Shown: positions 16,599 to 24,742 of the stretch, piece by piece | How positions within the stretch are numbered: the first letter of the stretch is position 1 | Layout: each line of letters starts with the position of its first letter | Source: Spirochaetales bacterium | Lineage (GTDB): Bacteria; Spirochaetota; Spirochaetia; SZUA-6; JAFGRV01 | Direction of reading: 5' to 3' | Assembly (NCBI GenBank): GCA_016937215.1 | Contig: JAFGWI010000119.1 | Location: forward strand, 1 to 63,375 | DNA length: 63,375 nucleotides | Made by a program: the position numbers and the translations under genes | Notes under the pieces: model-generated | Told to the model about the DNA's origin: nothing | Database searches by the model: none | The model's input: the letters and a program-made list of their open reading frames with translations, nothing else

Positions 16599-17498
16599 AT
16601 GCCAAAAACACAGCGCTTTATGATTATCTTGATTGAACTGACACTCTCGGCCGTCCTTTTTGGGCAATATCCTTTGTTAGGTGAATTGAGCCACAAAAAC
16701 CCGGTTTTTAAACAGCTGCAGGCAGATATTGACCAGTTTTTTCGGGCAGAAGCCAATAACGACCTGTATCCGCGCCTTTCCATCTATCAGATCAAGATAG
16801 ACCCGCATTTTGACATGCTTCATCTTTCAGCGCGCTTGAACCTGCCCTATGACAGTCTTGTTTCATTAAACCATCTTCATAGCCTGGAATTGACTGATCA
16901 CACTCCCTTACTGCTTGTTCCCAATATGCCAGGCTTGTACGTGCCCTGCAATCCTGAATCAGACCTGGAATATTTAATGCATTCCTGGCGGGATTTCAGT
17001 GATTCACCGCGCATTACAATCAGACATTCTACAGAAAATAGGGATGAAGAATTTTATTTTCTGAAAGGAAAAAAATTCCATTCAATGGAAAGGGTTTTTC
17101 TTTTACAGAGCTTCTTTCGCTTGCCACTTGAAAAACTCTCCATTACCTCCCGTTTTGGTTCACGACATAATCCCTTTGATAACCACCTTGAACAGCATCG
17201 AGGTGTTGATATGGCCGCGCCAGTGGGAACGCCAGTGTTGGCAGCACGAGCGGGAACAGTCCTAGATATGGGTTATAATGATGTTTACGGAAATTATATT
17301 TTATTATCCCATCAAGGTGAGTATCAGAGCCTTTATGCTCACTTAAAAATCATAAAAGTTCAGTTGAAAAGCGAAGTTTATTCCGGTATGATTATCGGTG
17401 AGGTCGGATTAAGCGGTAAAACCACGGGCCCTCACCTTCATTTTGAAATTCGAAAAAGGGGTGAGCCCACTGATCCCCTGTCTTTATTCAGGATGTAA
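16599..17498 (+). CDS. M23-family (LytM-type) metallopeptidase
   Basis: About 299 residues. An N-terminal signal-like hydrophobic segment comes first, then a LysM-like stretch (YQIKIDPHFDMLHLSARLNL then YDSLVSLNHL). The C-terminal M23 domain has the zinc ligands in GSRHNPF, HRGVDMAAP and GPHLHFEIRK and the YAHL His. The catalytic set is complete, so it may cut peptidoglycan cross-links; many relatives only activate amidases. The start ATG is at 16599; a TTG at 16590 is also open and would overlap the previous stop. It lies four bases before the next gene. Confidence 0.85.
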   Translation: MPKTQRFMIILIELTLSAVLFGQYPLLGELSHKNPVFKQLQADIDQFFRAEANNDLYPRLSIYQIKIDPHFDMLHLSARLNLPYDSLVSLNHLHSLELTDHTPLLLVPNMPGLYVPCNPESDLEYLMHSWRDFSDSPRITIRHSTENRDEEFYFLKGKKFHSMERVFLLQSFFRLPLEKLSITSRFGSRHNPFDNHLEQHRGVDMAAPVGTPVLAARAGTVLDMGYNDVYGNYILLSHQGEYQSLYAHLKIIKVQLKSEVYSGMIIGEVGLSGKTTGPHLHFEIRKRGEPTDPLSLFRM

Positions 17499-17501
17499 CA
17501 C

Positions 17502-18485
17502 ATGAAAAATGTTGGTTTTGTATTTACTTTATTGCTCCTAGGAATCCAATGCATGGGAGACCCTGTTTTTGGGCCTGTGGCTGATATTCTGGAAATCGAA
17601 GGCCAGGGTGGTTTGGAATTTGAACGGCCGGTTAAAAGCTATGAGCTTTTAATTATTCAGCCTGGAAAAAACACCCAATTCCTCACAGGTTTTCAAATCG
17701 AAATCATTATTTCCGATAACCTGAAACGCTATTCTGATAATTTTGCCATTGATATATACGGAAGCCTGAGCCCGGCTGTATCAAAAACCAGAAAAAACTA
17801 TCAAGGCGAGCGTATTTTTTCGGAAAACCTGCCGCGGGTCAATCGTTTGTTCATAAACATCCCCTTTGGAGAGAATCGACTGGAAATATCATCAGCCTTG
17901 GGCACCTATGATATTACCAGGTCAATGCCCGCGCGCGCATATCCTCTTGCCTTGACCATTCAACCCATAACCAAAGGCCTTCCCTCAGATGTGCTTGACC
18001 GTGCCTTTTATACAATCATTAAACCGATAGTTGAAGAAAAGGGTATTTTGAATCTGGCATTAGAAAAGGCTGATGGTCTTACAAAAGATGATTTTGATAT
18101 TCTTATCGATAATATTGCCTATACTGAAGAAGATACCCAAAACCTGGTGCTCAAATCAGGGATTCACCAGCTTGTTATCAATTCTCAGGCAGCAGGTTCT
18201 CAGCTGACTAATTTTACCATCAATGCCGGACAAACAACCGAGCTCAAGCTAAAGCTACAGCCCAAAAATACCACCTTGGTCTTTGATCTTTTAGAAGGCG
18301 CTGTTGTCTATCTGAACGGGAAACTCCTGGATTATAAAAATCATGAACCCCTGGCAGTTGAGGAAGGCTTGAATACCATTATCATCAAAATCGGAAATCA
18401 AAAAATGACGCGAAAAATTGAAATAAAAAGCGGAAAAAGCTATAATATTGCCTTAATTTTGGATTTAGATGTAAAAGAATATTAA
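17502..18485 (+). CDS. Secreted protein with PEGA-like C-terminus, unknown function
   Basis: 327 residues with a signal peptide (MKNVGFVFTLLLLGIQCMG). A beta-rich middle follows, then a C-terminal part that looks like a PEGA or carboxypeptidase-regulatory beta-sandwich (NTTLVFDLLEGAVVYLNGKL, then MTRKIEIKSGKSYNIAL). No enzyme motif. It is last in the operon and directly before the terminator. Probably a periplasmic or surface structural protein. Confidence 0.65.
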   Translation: MKNVGFVFTLLLLGIQCMGDPVFGPVADILEIEGQGGLEFERPVKSYELLIIQPGKNTQFLTGFQIEIIISDNLKRYSDNFAIDIYGSLSPAVSKTRKNYQGERIFSENLPRVNRLFINIPFGENRLEISSALGTYDITRSMPARAYPLALTIQPITKGLPSDVLDRAFYTIIKPIVEEKGILNLALEKADGLTKDDFDILIDNIAYTEEDTQNLVLKSGIHQLVINSQAAGSQLTNFTINAGQTTELKLKLQPKNTTLVFDLLEGAVVYLNGKLLDYKNHEPLAVEEGLNTIIIKIGNQKMTRKIEIKSGKSYNIALILDLDVKEY

Positions 18486-18574
18486 TCTTTTTTGAAAAAT
18501 ATACGATAATATAAATGTCGGTGCATCATAGTTCCCCTCCCAGTTACTATTTTGGCATCGGCAAATTGAGGAAT

Positions 18575-18611
18575 AGGTCGACTCTGCCCAGAGTTGACCT
18601 ATTTTTTTTTG
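18575..18611 (+). terminator. Strong Rho-independent terminator of the mla-M23 operon
   Basis: An 11-bp stem (18575-18585 with 18590-18600, one G-T pair), tetraloop and a run of T from 18602. It closes the transcription unit that starts at about 12171. Confidence 0.9.
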
Positions 18612-18645
18612 CTCCCACCTCGATTTTCACAATTCCTGATATTCT

Positions 18646-18797
18646 GGGCGTTACCTTCCTCCGCTACGCTCCGTAAGGCCCGGGCTCTTTGCTCCAACTC
18701 CTCGACCCTTTGGTTACTGGCCAAGGGCTCTGTTTTGTTGACCTGTCGCAACAATCTATCCGCAGGTCTGCGGGGTTTCCGCGTCGATCCCTAACGC
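18646..18797 (-). repeat. Multi-hairpin intergenic element, copy C (subtype II)
   Basis: On the minus strand it opens with GCGTTAGGGATCGACGCGG, continues AAACCCCGCAG, and near the end has CGAGGAGTTGGAGC, GAGCCCGGGCC and GGTAACGCCC. Terminal GCGTT/AACGC pairing is kept. The centre differs from copies A, B, D, E and F but its linkers match copy G, so C and G form a second subtype. Confidence 0.75.
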
Positions 18798-18955
18798 GTT
18801 TTTCACCCAAGACAGGGTTTGACCCTCATGGTGCCTTGCTATTAGCTCTTTTATAATATTATGGGATTTTTCGCCCTTGCGAATAAAAAGCGCCTCCCTA
18901 TGTTCTGTGTGAAATTACTGGATCGCTCATAAACTCTCAGAGTGGCCCGAATTCA

Positions 18956-19111
18956 GCGTTAGGGATTGGAGTTATGGGCTTCAGGTTTTTTAAAACCTGA
19001 AGCCCAAAGCGTTTTTCCCCTGATTTTTTCAGGGGAAAAACCTTCGGAGGCGAAAGCCGGAGTAACGCAAAGCCCGGGCCTGGCCTAGCGGAGCGGAGCC
19101 AGGCAACGCCC
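18956..19111 (+). repeat. Multi-hairpin intergenic element, copy D (complete reference copy)
   Basis: Complete copy: opens GCGTTAGGGATTGGAG and closes CAGGCAACGCCC. Hairpin 1 has the stem CTTCAGGTTTT, hairpin 2 the stem TTTTTCCCCTGA and hairpin 3 the stem GCCTGGC/GCCAGGC. The linkers AAAGCG, CCTTCGGAGGCG and AAAGCCCGG match copies A, B, E and F in part or whole. Copies C and D lie in the same intergenic gap in opposite orientation, 158 bases apart. Confidence 0.8.
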
Positions 19112-19206
19112 AAGACAGGATGAATGATCAAAAAAACAAAAAATGGACATTTCATGGCTAAAAGATACTCTGAAGGCTTCTGAAACCTAATAATTGATTT
19201 TGATAG

Positions 19207-19235
19207 TTGACAAAAGGGCCAAGTCTTTTTACCAT
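19207..19235 (+). promoter_or_regulatory. Sigma-70-type promoter of the penicillin-binding protein gene, leaderless
   Basis: TTGACA (19207-19212), a 17-base spacer and TACCAT (19230-19235). Six bases separate the -10 box from the ATG at 19242. Confidence 0.6.
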
Positions 19236-19241
19236 AGGCCC

Positions 19242-21833
19242 ATGAGTACAGTACGAAAGAGAAGGATTGTGATTGATATTCTTCTGGGTATCACCTTTGT
19301 TTTTTCCATTATTATCGCGATTCTTCTTGGTTTGGCCCTTGCGGCAACACAGAACCTGAAATACATTGATGGAGATTTGACTCCTATTGAATCAGCTCTT
19401 CCTACACAAATATTTGATCGTCACGGTGAATTGATCACCGAGTTTTTCTCCAATGAAAAGCGCAAGGTCATTTCAATCGATGAAGTCCCCGATCATCTTC
19501 TCTTTGCCATTATGACTCGGGAGGATCGTCGTTTTTTTGAACATAATGGTTTTGACTTTACCCGATTAGTAAAAGCAGCTTTTGATATTGTCCGGGGCCA
19601 GTATTCAGGCGGGGCCAGTACCATCACTCAGCAGGTAGCGGGAAATCGCTATGCCGACCGCCGTGATATTTCGATTAGCCGGAAATTAGTGGAATTATGG
19701 TATTCCATTCAGCTGGAGCGCTATTATACAAAACAGGAGATACTCGAGTTTTATATTAACGAGATTCCCTTTGGCGGCGGTACCAATGGTGTTGAGGCTG
19801 CTTCACAGTTTTATTTTCATAAATCCGCGCGGGACATCACTATAGCAGAATCGGTGCTTCTGGCCAATGTTATTGCCAGGCATTCAACCTATTCGCCTTT
19901 AAAAAACCCCAATATTGCCAAGGAAAGGCAGGAGGAAATCCTTTCTCAGATGGTTGAGCTGGGCTATACCACGCAGGAAGAGGCTGATCAGAGCTTTCAC
20001 CAGTACTGGCAAGGTTATGACGGTACCAGGGCGTCTTCTGAAAGTGCCTGGGGTAATCGTAATGATAAAGCCCCCTGGTTCAGCTGGTATTTGACCAGTC
20101 AGCTAGAGGAGCTTCATTTAAGCGCCGATGATATCTGGAAGGGCGGTCTTAAGGTTTATACTACCCTGGATTTGGAATACCAAAGCATCGCTGATGAATA
20201 CATGGCCCAAGCTTTGAAATATGCCAATGAAACCAATGCTTCCAACACGCGGGTGCGCAGTAAAGCCGGTGACAAGCAATTTTTGCCTATTATTGATTTA
20301 CTGGCTTTGGGTTTCAATCTACGAGACCTGCGAACAGCAGGCAGCAAGGAAAAGAGCCAGGCAAAAAAATATTACCGGGACTATTTAAACCCCCTTATTG
20401 ATGTGTTAGGAGTGTCCTTTAATCGAAATGATTTAAAGGATACAGCCACAACTGGTTTTGAAATTGAGCAAAAAATATCAAAACGCACTGAAATTGAGGG
20501 TGCTCTGGTTTCCCTCGATTCCCATACAGGTCATATTCTGGCCATGATAGGCGGTTCAAGCCTTGATTCAAGGACAAACTGGTTCAACCGCGCGGTGGAT
20601 GGCCATATTCAGCCTGGTTCCTCATTTAAACCATTGTATTATTCGGCTGCCATTAATTTGAAAAAATTTGATGCCGCCAGTCTGATTATTGACCGGCCTG
20701 TTGTTTTTGAAAATGATGACGGCACACCCTATATTCCTGAAAATTTCAAAGGCGAATGGGTTGATTATGTTTTGTTACGCAATGCCTTGGCCCATTCCAT
20801 GAACGTGCCTTCTCTTAAAGTGCTTGAAGCCATAGGTTTTGACGCGGCTATTGATCAAGCCAGTAAATTACTGGGTATTTCCGATCCGATTCAAATAGAG
20901 AAGACTTTTCCAAGGAAATTTCCTTTGGGTCTTGGTATCATAAATGTGTCTCCTTTGCAAATGGCCAAAGCCTATGCCACCTTTCCTAACGGCGGCAAGG
21001 AAGTTGTTCCCATTTCCGTGCGATATATTGAAGACCGCTATGGTAAAATCATTCTTGAACCGGAAAAACAGATGCTTAACGCGCAAAAACGTAAAGGAAA
21101 TGCAACTCAATTGATGAGCCCTCAAGCAGCCTTTGTTATGACCAACATCCTTCAGGGAACAGTCAAGTACGGAACACTGTCCAGCACCTCTTACTGGAAT
21201 GGCGGTTGGGAAGGGAGGCCTGTTGCCGGAAAAACCGGGACAACACAAAACTGGTCCGATGCCTGGACATGCGGGTTTACCAACCAGGTTACAACCACAA
21301 TGTGGTTTGGTTTTGATCAGCCAGGAAATTCCCTTGGAACCAATATGACCGGCGCGACCTTGACCGGAAAATATTGGGGCAAATACATGAAACGTATTCA
21401 TGAAGATATGCCTAATGAAGAGTTTACCGAGCCGGCAACAGGTATTCGGAGGGTGACTGTTTGTGAATTATCCGGTGATTTACCGGACCCTGAAGGGTAT
21501 TGTAATGGCCACACCTATGAGGAAGTGTTTATTGAGGGAACCCAGCCTCGGACTTATTGCGAACTTCATAAAAAGCGGGAAAAAGCCAACGTTGATAGTG
21601 AAGAAAGGATTATTAATGTCCTCGACAGCCTTGAAAGAGATGGGGAAAATCCTTTTAAATTATGGATAGATGAAGAAGAAAAACAGGAATATATGGATAA
21701 TCAGCCTGGCGAAAATGATCAAGATGATAATGAGGAAACAGTGACTATTGATGCTTTGGAAACCACAACTGAAAACAATTCAGAAAATGATTACTCCATA
21801 GACTTTAATTCTGAAAACCATTTATTTGATTAG
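19242..21833 (+). CDS. Class A penicillin-binding protein (PBP1A family)
   Basis: About 863 residues. Bifunctional peptidoglycan glycosyltransferase and transpeptidase. A short basic start and a membrane anchor (about 10-33) are followed by the GT51 domain (EDRRFFEHNGFD, GGASTITQQ and RKLVELWYSIQLE). The transpeptidase domain has PGSSFKP (SxxK), AHSMNVPS (SxN) and AGKTGTTQNW (KTG). All catalytic motifs are intact. The C-terminal tail of about 70 residues is very acidic and low in complexity. The ATG at 19242 is supported by a leaderless promoter just upstream. A short ParB-like gene follows after 11 bases and is probably co-transcribed. Confidence 0.92.
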   Translation: MSTVRKRRIVIDILLGITFVFSIIIAILLGLALAATQNLKYIDGDLTPIESALPTQIFDRHGELITEFFSNEKRKVISIDEVPDHLLFAIMTREDRRFFEHNGFDFTRLVKAAFDIVRGQYSGGASTITQQVAGNRYADRRDISISRKLVELWYSIQLERYYTKQEILEFYINEIPFGGGTNGVEAASQFYFHKSARDITIAESVLLANVIARHSTYSPLKNPNIAKERQEEILSQMVELGYTTQEEADQSFHQYWQGYDGTRASSESAWGNRNDKAPWFSWYLTSQLEELHLSADDIWKGGLKVYTTLDLEYQSIADEYMAQALKYANETNASNTRVRSKAGDKQFLPIIDLLALGFNLRDLRTAGSKEKSQAKKYYRDYLNPLIDVLGVSFNRNDLKDTATTGFEIEQKISKRTEIEGALVSLDSHTGHILAMIGGSSLDSRTNWFNRAVDGHIQPGSSFKPLYYSAAINLKKFDAASLIIDRPVVFENDDGTPYIPENFKGEWVDYVLLRNALAHSMNVPSLKVLEAIGFDAAIDQASKLLGISDPIQIEKTFPRKFPLGLGIINVSPLQMAKAYATFPNGGKEVVPISVRYIEDRYGKIILEPEKQMLNAQKRKGNATQLMSPQAAFVMTNILQGTVKYGTLSSTSYWNGGWEGRPVAGKTGTTQNWSDAWTCGFTNQVTTTMWFGFDQPGNSLGTNMTGATLTGKYWGKYMKRIHEDMPNEEFTEPATGIRRVTVCELSGDLPDPEGYCNGHTYEEVFIEGTQPRTYCELHKKREKANVDSEERIINVLDSLERDGENPFKLWIDEEEKQEYMDNQPGENDQDDNEETVTIDALETTTENNSENDYSIDFNSENHLFD

Positions 21834-21844
21834 CGGGGATTAAT

Positions 21845-22240
21845 ATGCAATTACCGATAGAGAGCATAAGGATTCGAAAGCGGGTACGAAAGGATCTTGG
21901 TGATCTTGGTCCCCTGATGGACAGTCTTCGCAATTTTGGTCAGTTAAATCCTATTGTTATTGATAAGAACTATGAACTCATAGCAGGTCACCGGCGTCTG
22001 GAATCGGCAAAACGTATTGGCTGGAGTACTGTGTTTGTGGCTATTGTTGAAACACAGGATGATATTACAAAACTTGAAATTGAATTAGAAGAAAACCTGC
22101 AACGACGTGATCTTACGGAAACAGAATTAGCTGATGGTCTAAACCAATTAAAGAAGTTGAAGAATCCTAATATTTTTATGAAAATATTACTTTTTTTTAA
22201 AAGATTATGGCTTTGGTTTATTAGCTTGTTCAGAAAATAA
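21845..22240 (+). CDS. Short ParB-like domain protein with hydrophobic C-terminal tail
   Basis: 131 residues. Residues 1-90 are a ParB N-terminal (CTPase-type) domain with FGQLNPIVI, AGHRRLESAKRIGW and EENLQRRDLTETE. There is no helix-turn-helix or dimerisation domain. The end, about 111-131, is strongly hydrophobic and amphipathic (ILLFFKRLWLWFISLFRK), which looks like a membrane-binding helix. That is not the layout of a chromosome-partitioning ParB. Co-transcription with a PBP1A gene suggests a role at the membrane in cell-wall growth or chromosome-envelope coupling; this is inference. Confidence 0.75.
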   Translation: MQLPIESIRIRKRVRKDLGDLGPLMDSLRNFGQLNPIVIDKNYELIAGHRRLESAKRIGWSTVFVAIVETQDDITKLEIELEENLQRRDLTETELADGLNQLKKLKNPNIFMKILLFFKRLWLWFISLFRK

Positions 22241-22325
22241 ATTTATCTATTCATGCTTTGAATGATTTCAGTCAAGGGATTGGTAAAATGATATTTATGG
22301 CAATGTGATTTGTCTATGTTTGAAT

Positions 22326-22350
22326 AAAACCCAATAATGGGTTTTCCTTT
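22326..22350 (+). terminator. Probable terminator between the PBP1A-ParB unit and the CoA operon
   Basis: AAAACCCA and TGGGTTTT form an 8-bp stem with an ATAA loop (22326-22345), followed by CCTTT. The T-run is short and partly inside the stem. Confidence 0.45.
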
Positions 22351-22375
22351 AGGGTGTTAATACAGGGAATGTATC

Positions 22376-23062
22376 ATGAGAGTAAAAAATCATATTTTAA
22401 TTTGCGGCTGGAATTCAAAAGGCAAATTCATCATTGATGAAATCCAGAACAAATACGCAAAAAAAATTGGACATATTGGTCTGATTGCTGAAATCAATTC
22501 AAAACCTGTTGATAACTGGAGAATTTTTTTTATTAATGGGAATCCAGCTAATGATGCTGATCTTGACCGCGCGAACGTGTATAAAGCAGACACGGTTATT
22601 ATTTTAGCTGATTATTCCAGAGGCCTTAATGAAGAGGATCTTGACGGCCAAAGCTTATTGGTCGCGCAAAAAATACGCAGAATAAATCCTCGTGTATATA
22701 TTTGTGTTGAATTGATAAATACTGAAAATCGCTATTTTGCCGAATTGGCAAAGGTTAATGAGGTTTTTTTAACAAACGAAATAAGCGGTCAATTGATTTC
22801 ACAAAGCGTTCAGAATAGGGGGCTGTTAAAGGTCTATTCTGAATTACTTAGTAATTCCTACGGCAAATATCTGGAAAAAATTAAGGCCCCTGATTTCACC
22901 GTAGATTTGAATTTTGACCAGGCATTAATCGAACTTCGAAAGAAAAATAAAATGATTTTACTGGGAATAGAAAGCCGTGGGCAGATAATTTTGAATCCTC
23001 GAGACACTTACATTATAGAAGAATATGACTTTCTTTTTATCATTTCCCAGGGAAGGAATTGA
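22376..23062 (+). CDS. RCK/TrkA-N NAD-binding protein, lacking a channel domain
   Basis: 228 residues. The N-terminal Rossmann unit starts HILICGWNSKGKFIIDEI, the style of RCK domains from potassium channels. The third strand and helix, with GNPANDADLDRANVYKADTV, match the TrkA-N region. The C-terminal part (about 165-228) resembles a small RCK_C-like ligand domain (LNFDQALIELRKKNKMILLG, then EEYDFLFIISQ). No membrane segment is present, so it is not a channel by itself. The stop codon overlaps the pantoate kinase start (TGATG), so it is translated together with the CoA genes. It may be a nucleotide-sensing partner of that pathway or a subunit of a distant potassium transporter. Confidence 0.75.
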   Translation: MRVKNHILICGWNSKGKFIIDEIQNKYAKKIGHIGLIAEINSKPVDNWRIFFINGNPANDADLDRANVYKADTVIILADYSRGLNEEDLDGQSLLVAQKIRRINPRVYICVELINTENRYFAELAKVNEVFLTNEISGQLISQSVQNRGLLKVYSELLSNSYGKYLEKIKAPDFTVDLNFDQALIELRKKNKMILLGIESRGQIILNPRDTYIIEEYDFLFIISQGRN

Positions 23063-23991
23063 TGCCTGTGCTTTCAGTCTCAAGTTTTTCTCCAGCTCAT
23101 ATTACTGGTTTTTTCAGCAGCTATTTTGACACCGATGATCCCTTAAAAAGCGGGTCCACAGGGGCAGGGTTTTCTATTAATAGGGGTGTTAGAACTCAAG
23201 TGGAGTATCTTAAAACATCTCAACGAAATAATGAAGTATTCATCAATAATATTTTAAGTGACGCGAAAGTGTCATTGAAAACCTTGGAGCTTTTTAAATC
23301 TCGCTACAATATCGGAGCTGATGTCTTTTATCGAATTTCTCACAGCATTGAAATTCCCATGGGTTGCGGTTTTGGAACCAGTGGTGCCGGGGCTTTGAGC
23401 GTATCCATGGCCTTGCATCAATTACATGAAATTGATGCGCCCCTTGATAAAATTGCTCAAATAGCTCATCTTGCTGAAGTTCAATTAAAAACTGGTCTGG
23501 GTACGGTCACAGCTGAAACCTACGGGGGAATGGAAATTCGGCTTTTGCCTGGTGCTCCAGGTATTGCTGAACTGGCATTTATCAAATACTCAGGTTATTC
23601 CGCTGCTTTTTGCGTTTGGGGGCCCATAGCAACATCGGAGCTTTTACAAGACAAAAAAATAAGGGAAAGGATTAATCATTTTGGTAATGAAATGGTGAAT
23701 CAATTAAAAAATGACCCTTGTGTTTCGCGATTCATGAAATTATCTTATAAATTTACCAATAAACTGAATATATTCTCGATAAACACAAAAAAGTTAATTG
23801 AAGAATTAAAAAATAAGAATATTCTGTCAGCAATGCTTATGTTTGGAGATGGAGTTTTCGTTTTATATCAGCCGAGTCAGCTAGAAGTCGTTAAGGGAAT
23901 ATTAAACAAATTTAGCGATGAAGCCGAAATTATCTATTGTGAAATAGAAGAAAAGGGAGTTCGACTCATTGATCAAAATAGAGGTACCTGA
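23062..23991 (+). CDS. Archaeal-type pantoate kinase (PoK, GHMP family)
   Basis: 309 residues. Phosphorylates pantoate to 4-phosphopantoate, the archaeal order of steps (phosphorylate first, then add beta-alanine). It has the PoK-type start FSPAHITGFFSSY, the GSTGAGFSINRGV loop (about 31-43) and the GHMP phosphate-binding motif PMGCGFGTSGAGALS (about 99-113), followed by GLGTVTAETYGGMEIR. This family is typical of archaea and replaces the bacterial pantothenate kinase route. The ATG at 23062 overlaps the previous stop and follows GGAAGG. The gene end overlaps the next gene by 23 bases. The alternative is another GHMP kinase, but the neighbour genes make PoK very likely. Confidence 0.87.
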   Translation: MPVLSVSSFSPAHITGFFSSYFDTDDPLKSGSTGAGFSINRGVRTQVEYLKTSQRNNEVFINNILSDAKVSLKTLELFKSRYNIGADVFYRISHSIEIPMGCGFGTSGAGALSVSMALHQLHEIDAPLDKIAQIAHLAEVQLKTGLGTVTAETYGGMEIRLLPGAPGIAELAFIKYSGYSAAFCVWGPIATSELLQDKKIRERINHFGNEMVNQLKNDPCVSRFMKLSYKFTNKLNIFSINTKKLIEELKNKNILSAMLMFGDGVFVLYQPSQLEVVKGILNKFSDEAEIIYCEIEEKGVRLIDQNRGT

Positions 23992-24739
23992 TTCACATCC
24001 ACGAGCAAAATCCATTCGTGTTCGTGAAAACTTAATTGAAAAATGTCATCAAAACGTTGTCGCGCAAGCGGGTTTAATCGCCCATGGAAGAGGAGAGGCT
24101 TTTGACTATTTGTTGGGTGAAATTACAATTCCGCCAGCACAGGAAAGCATTAGAGCCGCGGCTGCCGCGTTTTTACTGGCCAAACATCCGGTTCTTTCTG
24201 TAAATGGAAATGTCGCGGCGCTATGTCCAAAAGAAATTGTTTTATTGTCCCAAACAATTCCGGCCAAGCTTGAAATCAATCTTTTTTATCGTTCTCAAAA
24301 AAGAATTAAGGCAATTGCAAAAGAATTGAAAATGGCCGGGGCCTCGGAAATACTTGGAATAGAAAAAAAATATTCAACGCAATTAAAAAATCTTGAAAGT
24401 CACAGACGTATTGTTGATAAAAGAGGTATTGAGATCGCTGACTTGGTTTTTGTTCCTTTGGAGGATGGTGACAGGACAGAAGCGTTAATAAATAATGGAA
24501 AAGAAGTGATTACTGTGGATTTAAATCCACTTTCCCGAACAGCGCAAAAATCTCACATTACTATTGTTGATAATATCATTCGCTGTGTACCGCTTTTTAT
24601 CAATGAAATCAACTTATTAAAAAAATCAGATATGAAAACCCTGAAATCAATTAAAACAGATTTTGACAATAAAAAATCCATCGCAAAGGTTCTGCTCCAT
24701 ATCACGCAGCAGCTTTCCCGTATGGCAGAGGAGTCTTGA
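23969..24739 (+). CDS. Archaeal-type 4-phosphopantoate--beta-alanine ligase (phosphopantothenate synthetase)
   Basis: 256 residues. Joins 4-phosphopantoate and beta-alanine using ATP to give 4'-phosphopantothenate. Family motifs are clear: SHPRAKSIRVRENL (9-22), AGLIAHGRGEAFDYLLGE (34-51), AAAAFLLAKHPVLSVNGN (64-81) and EDGDRTEALI. It belongs to the archaeal PPS family (formerly DUF137) and is unrelated to bacterial PanC. The start is TTG at 23969 with GGGAG upstream, inside the end of the pantoate kinase gene in another frame; no later start keeps the SHPRA motif. Confidence 0.88.
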   Translation: MIKIEVPDSHPRAKSIRVRENLIEKCHQNVVAQAGLIAHGRGEAFDYLLGEITIPPAQESIRAAAAAFLLAKHPVLSVNGNVAALCPKEIVLLSQTIPAKLEINLFYRSQKRIKAIAKELKMAGASEILGIEKKYSTQLKNLESHRRIVDKRGIEIADLVFVPLEDGDRTEALINNGKEVITVDLNPLSRTAQKSHITIVDNIIRCVPLFINEINLLKKSDMKTLKSIKTDFDNKKSIAKVLLHITQQLSRMAEES

Positions 24740-24742
24740 TAA

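Noticed and set aside
18646-19111. Integron attC sites
   Set aside because: GTTAGGG resembles an attC core, but the expected GTTRRRY and RYYYAAC boxes do not match, several hairpins are present instead of one, and no integrase gene or cassette array is seen.
22376-23062. Ketopantoate reductase as first gene of the CoA operon
   Set aside because: The Rossmann fold and position were tempting, but the sequence follows RCK/TrkA-N (HILICGWN, no PanE catalytic Lys/Asn/Ser motifs).
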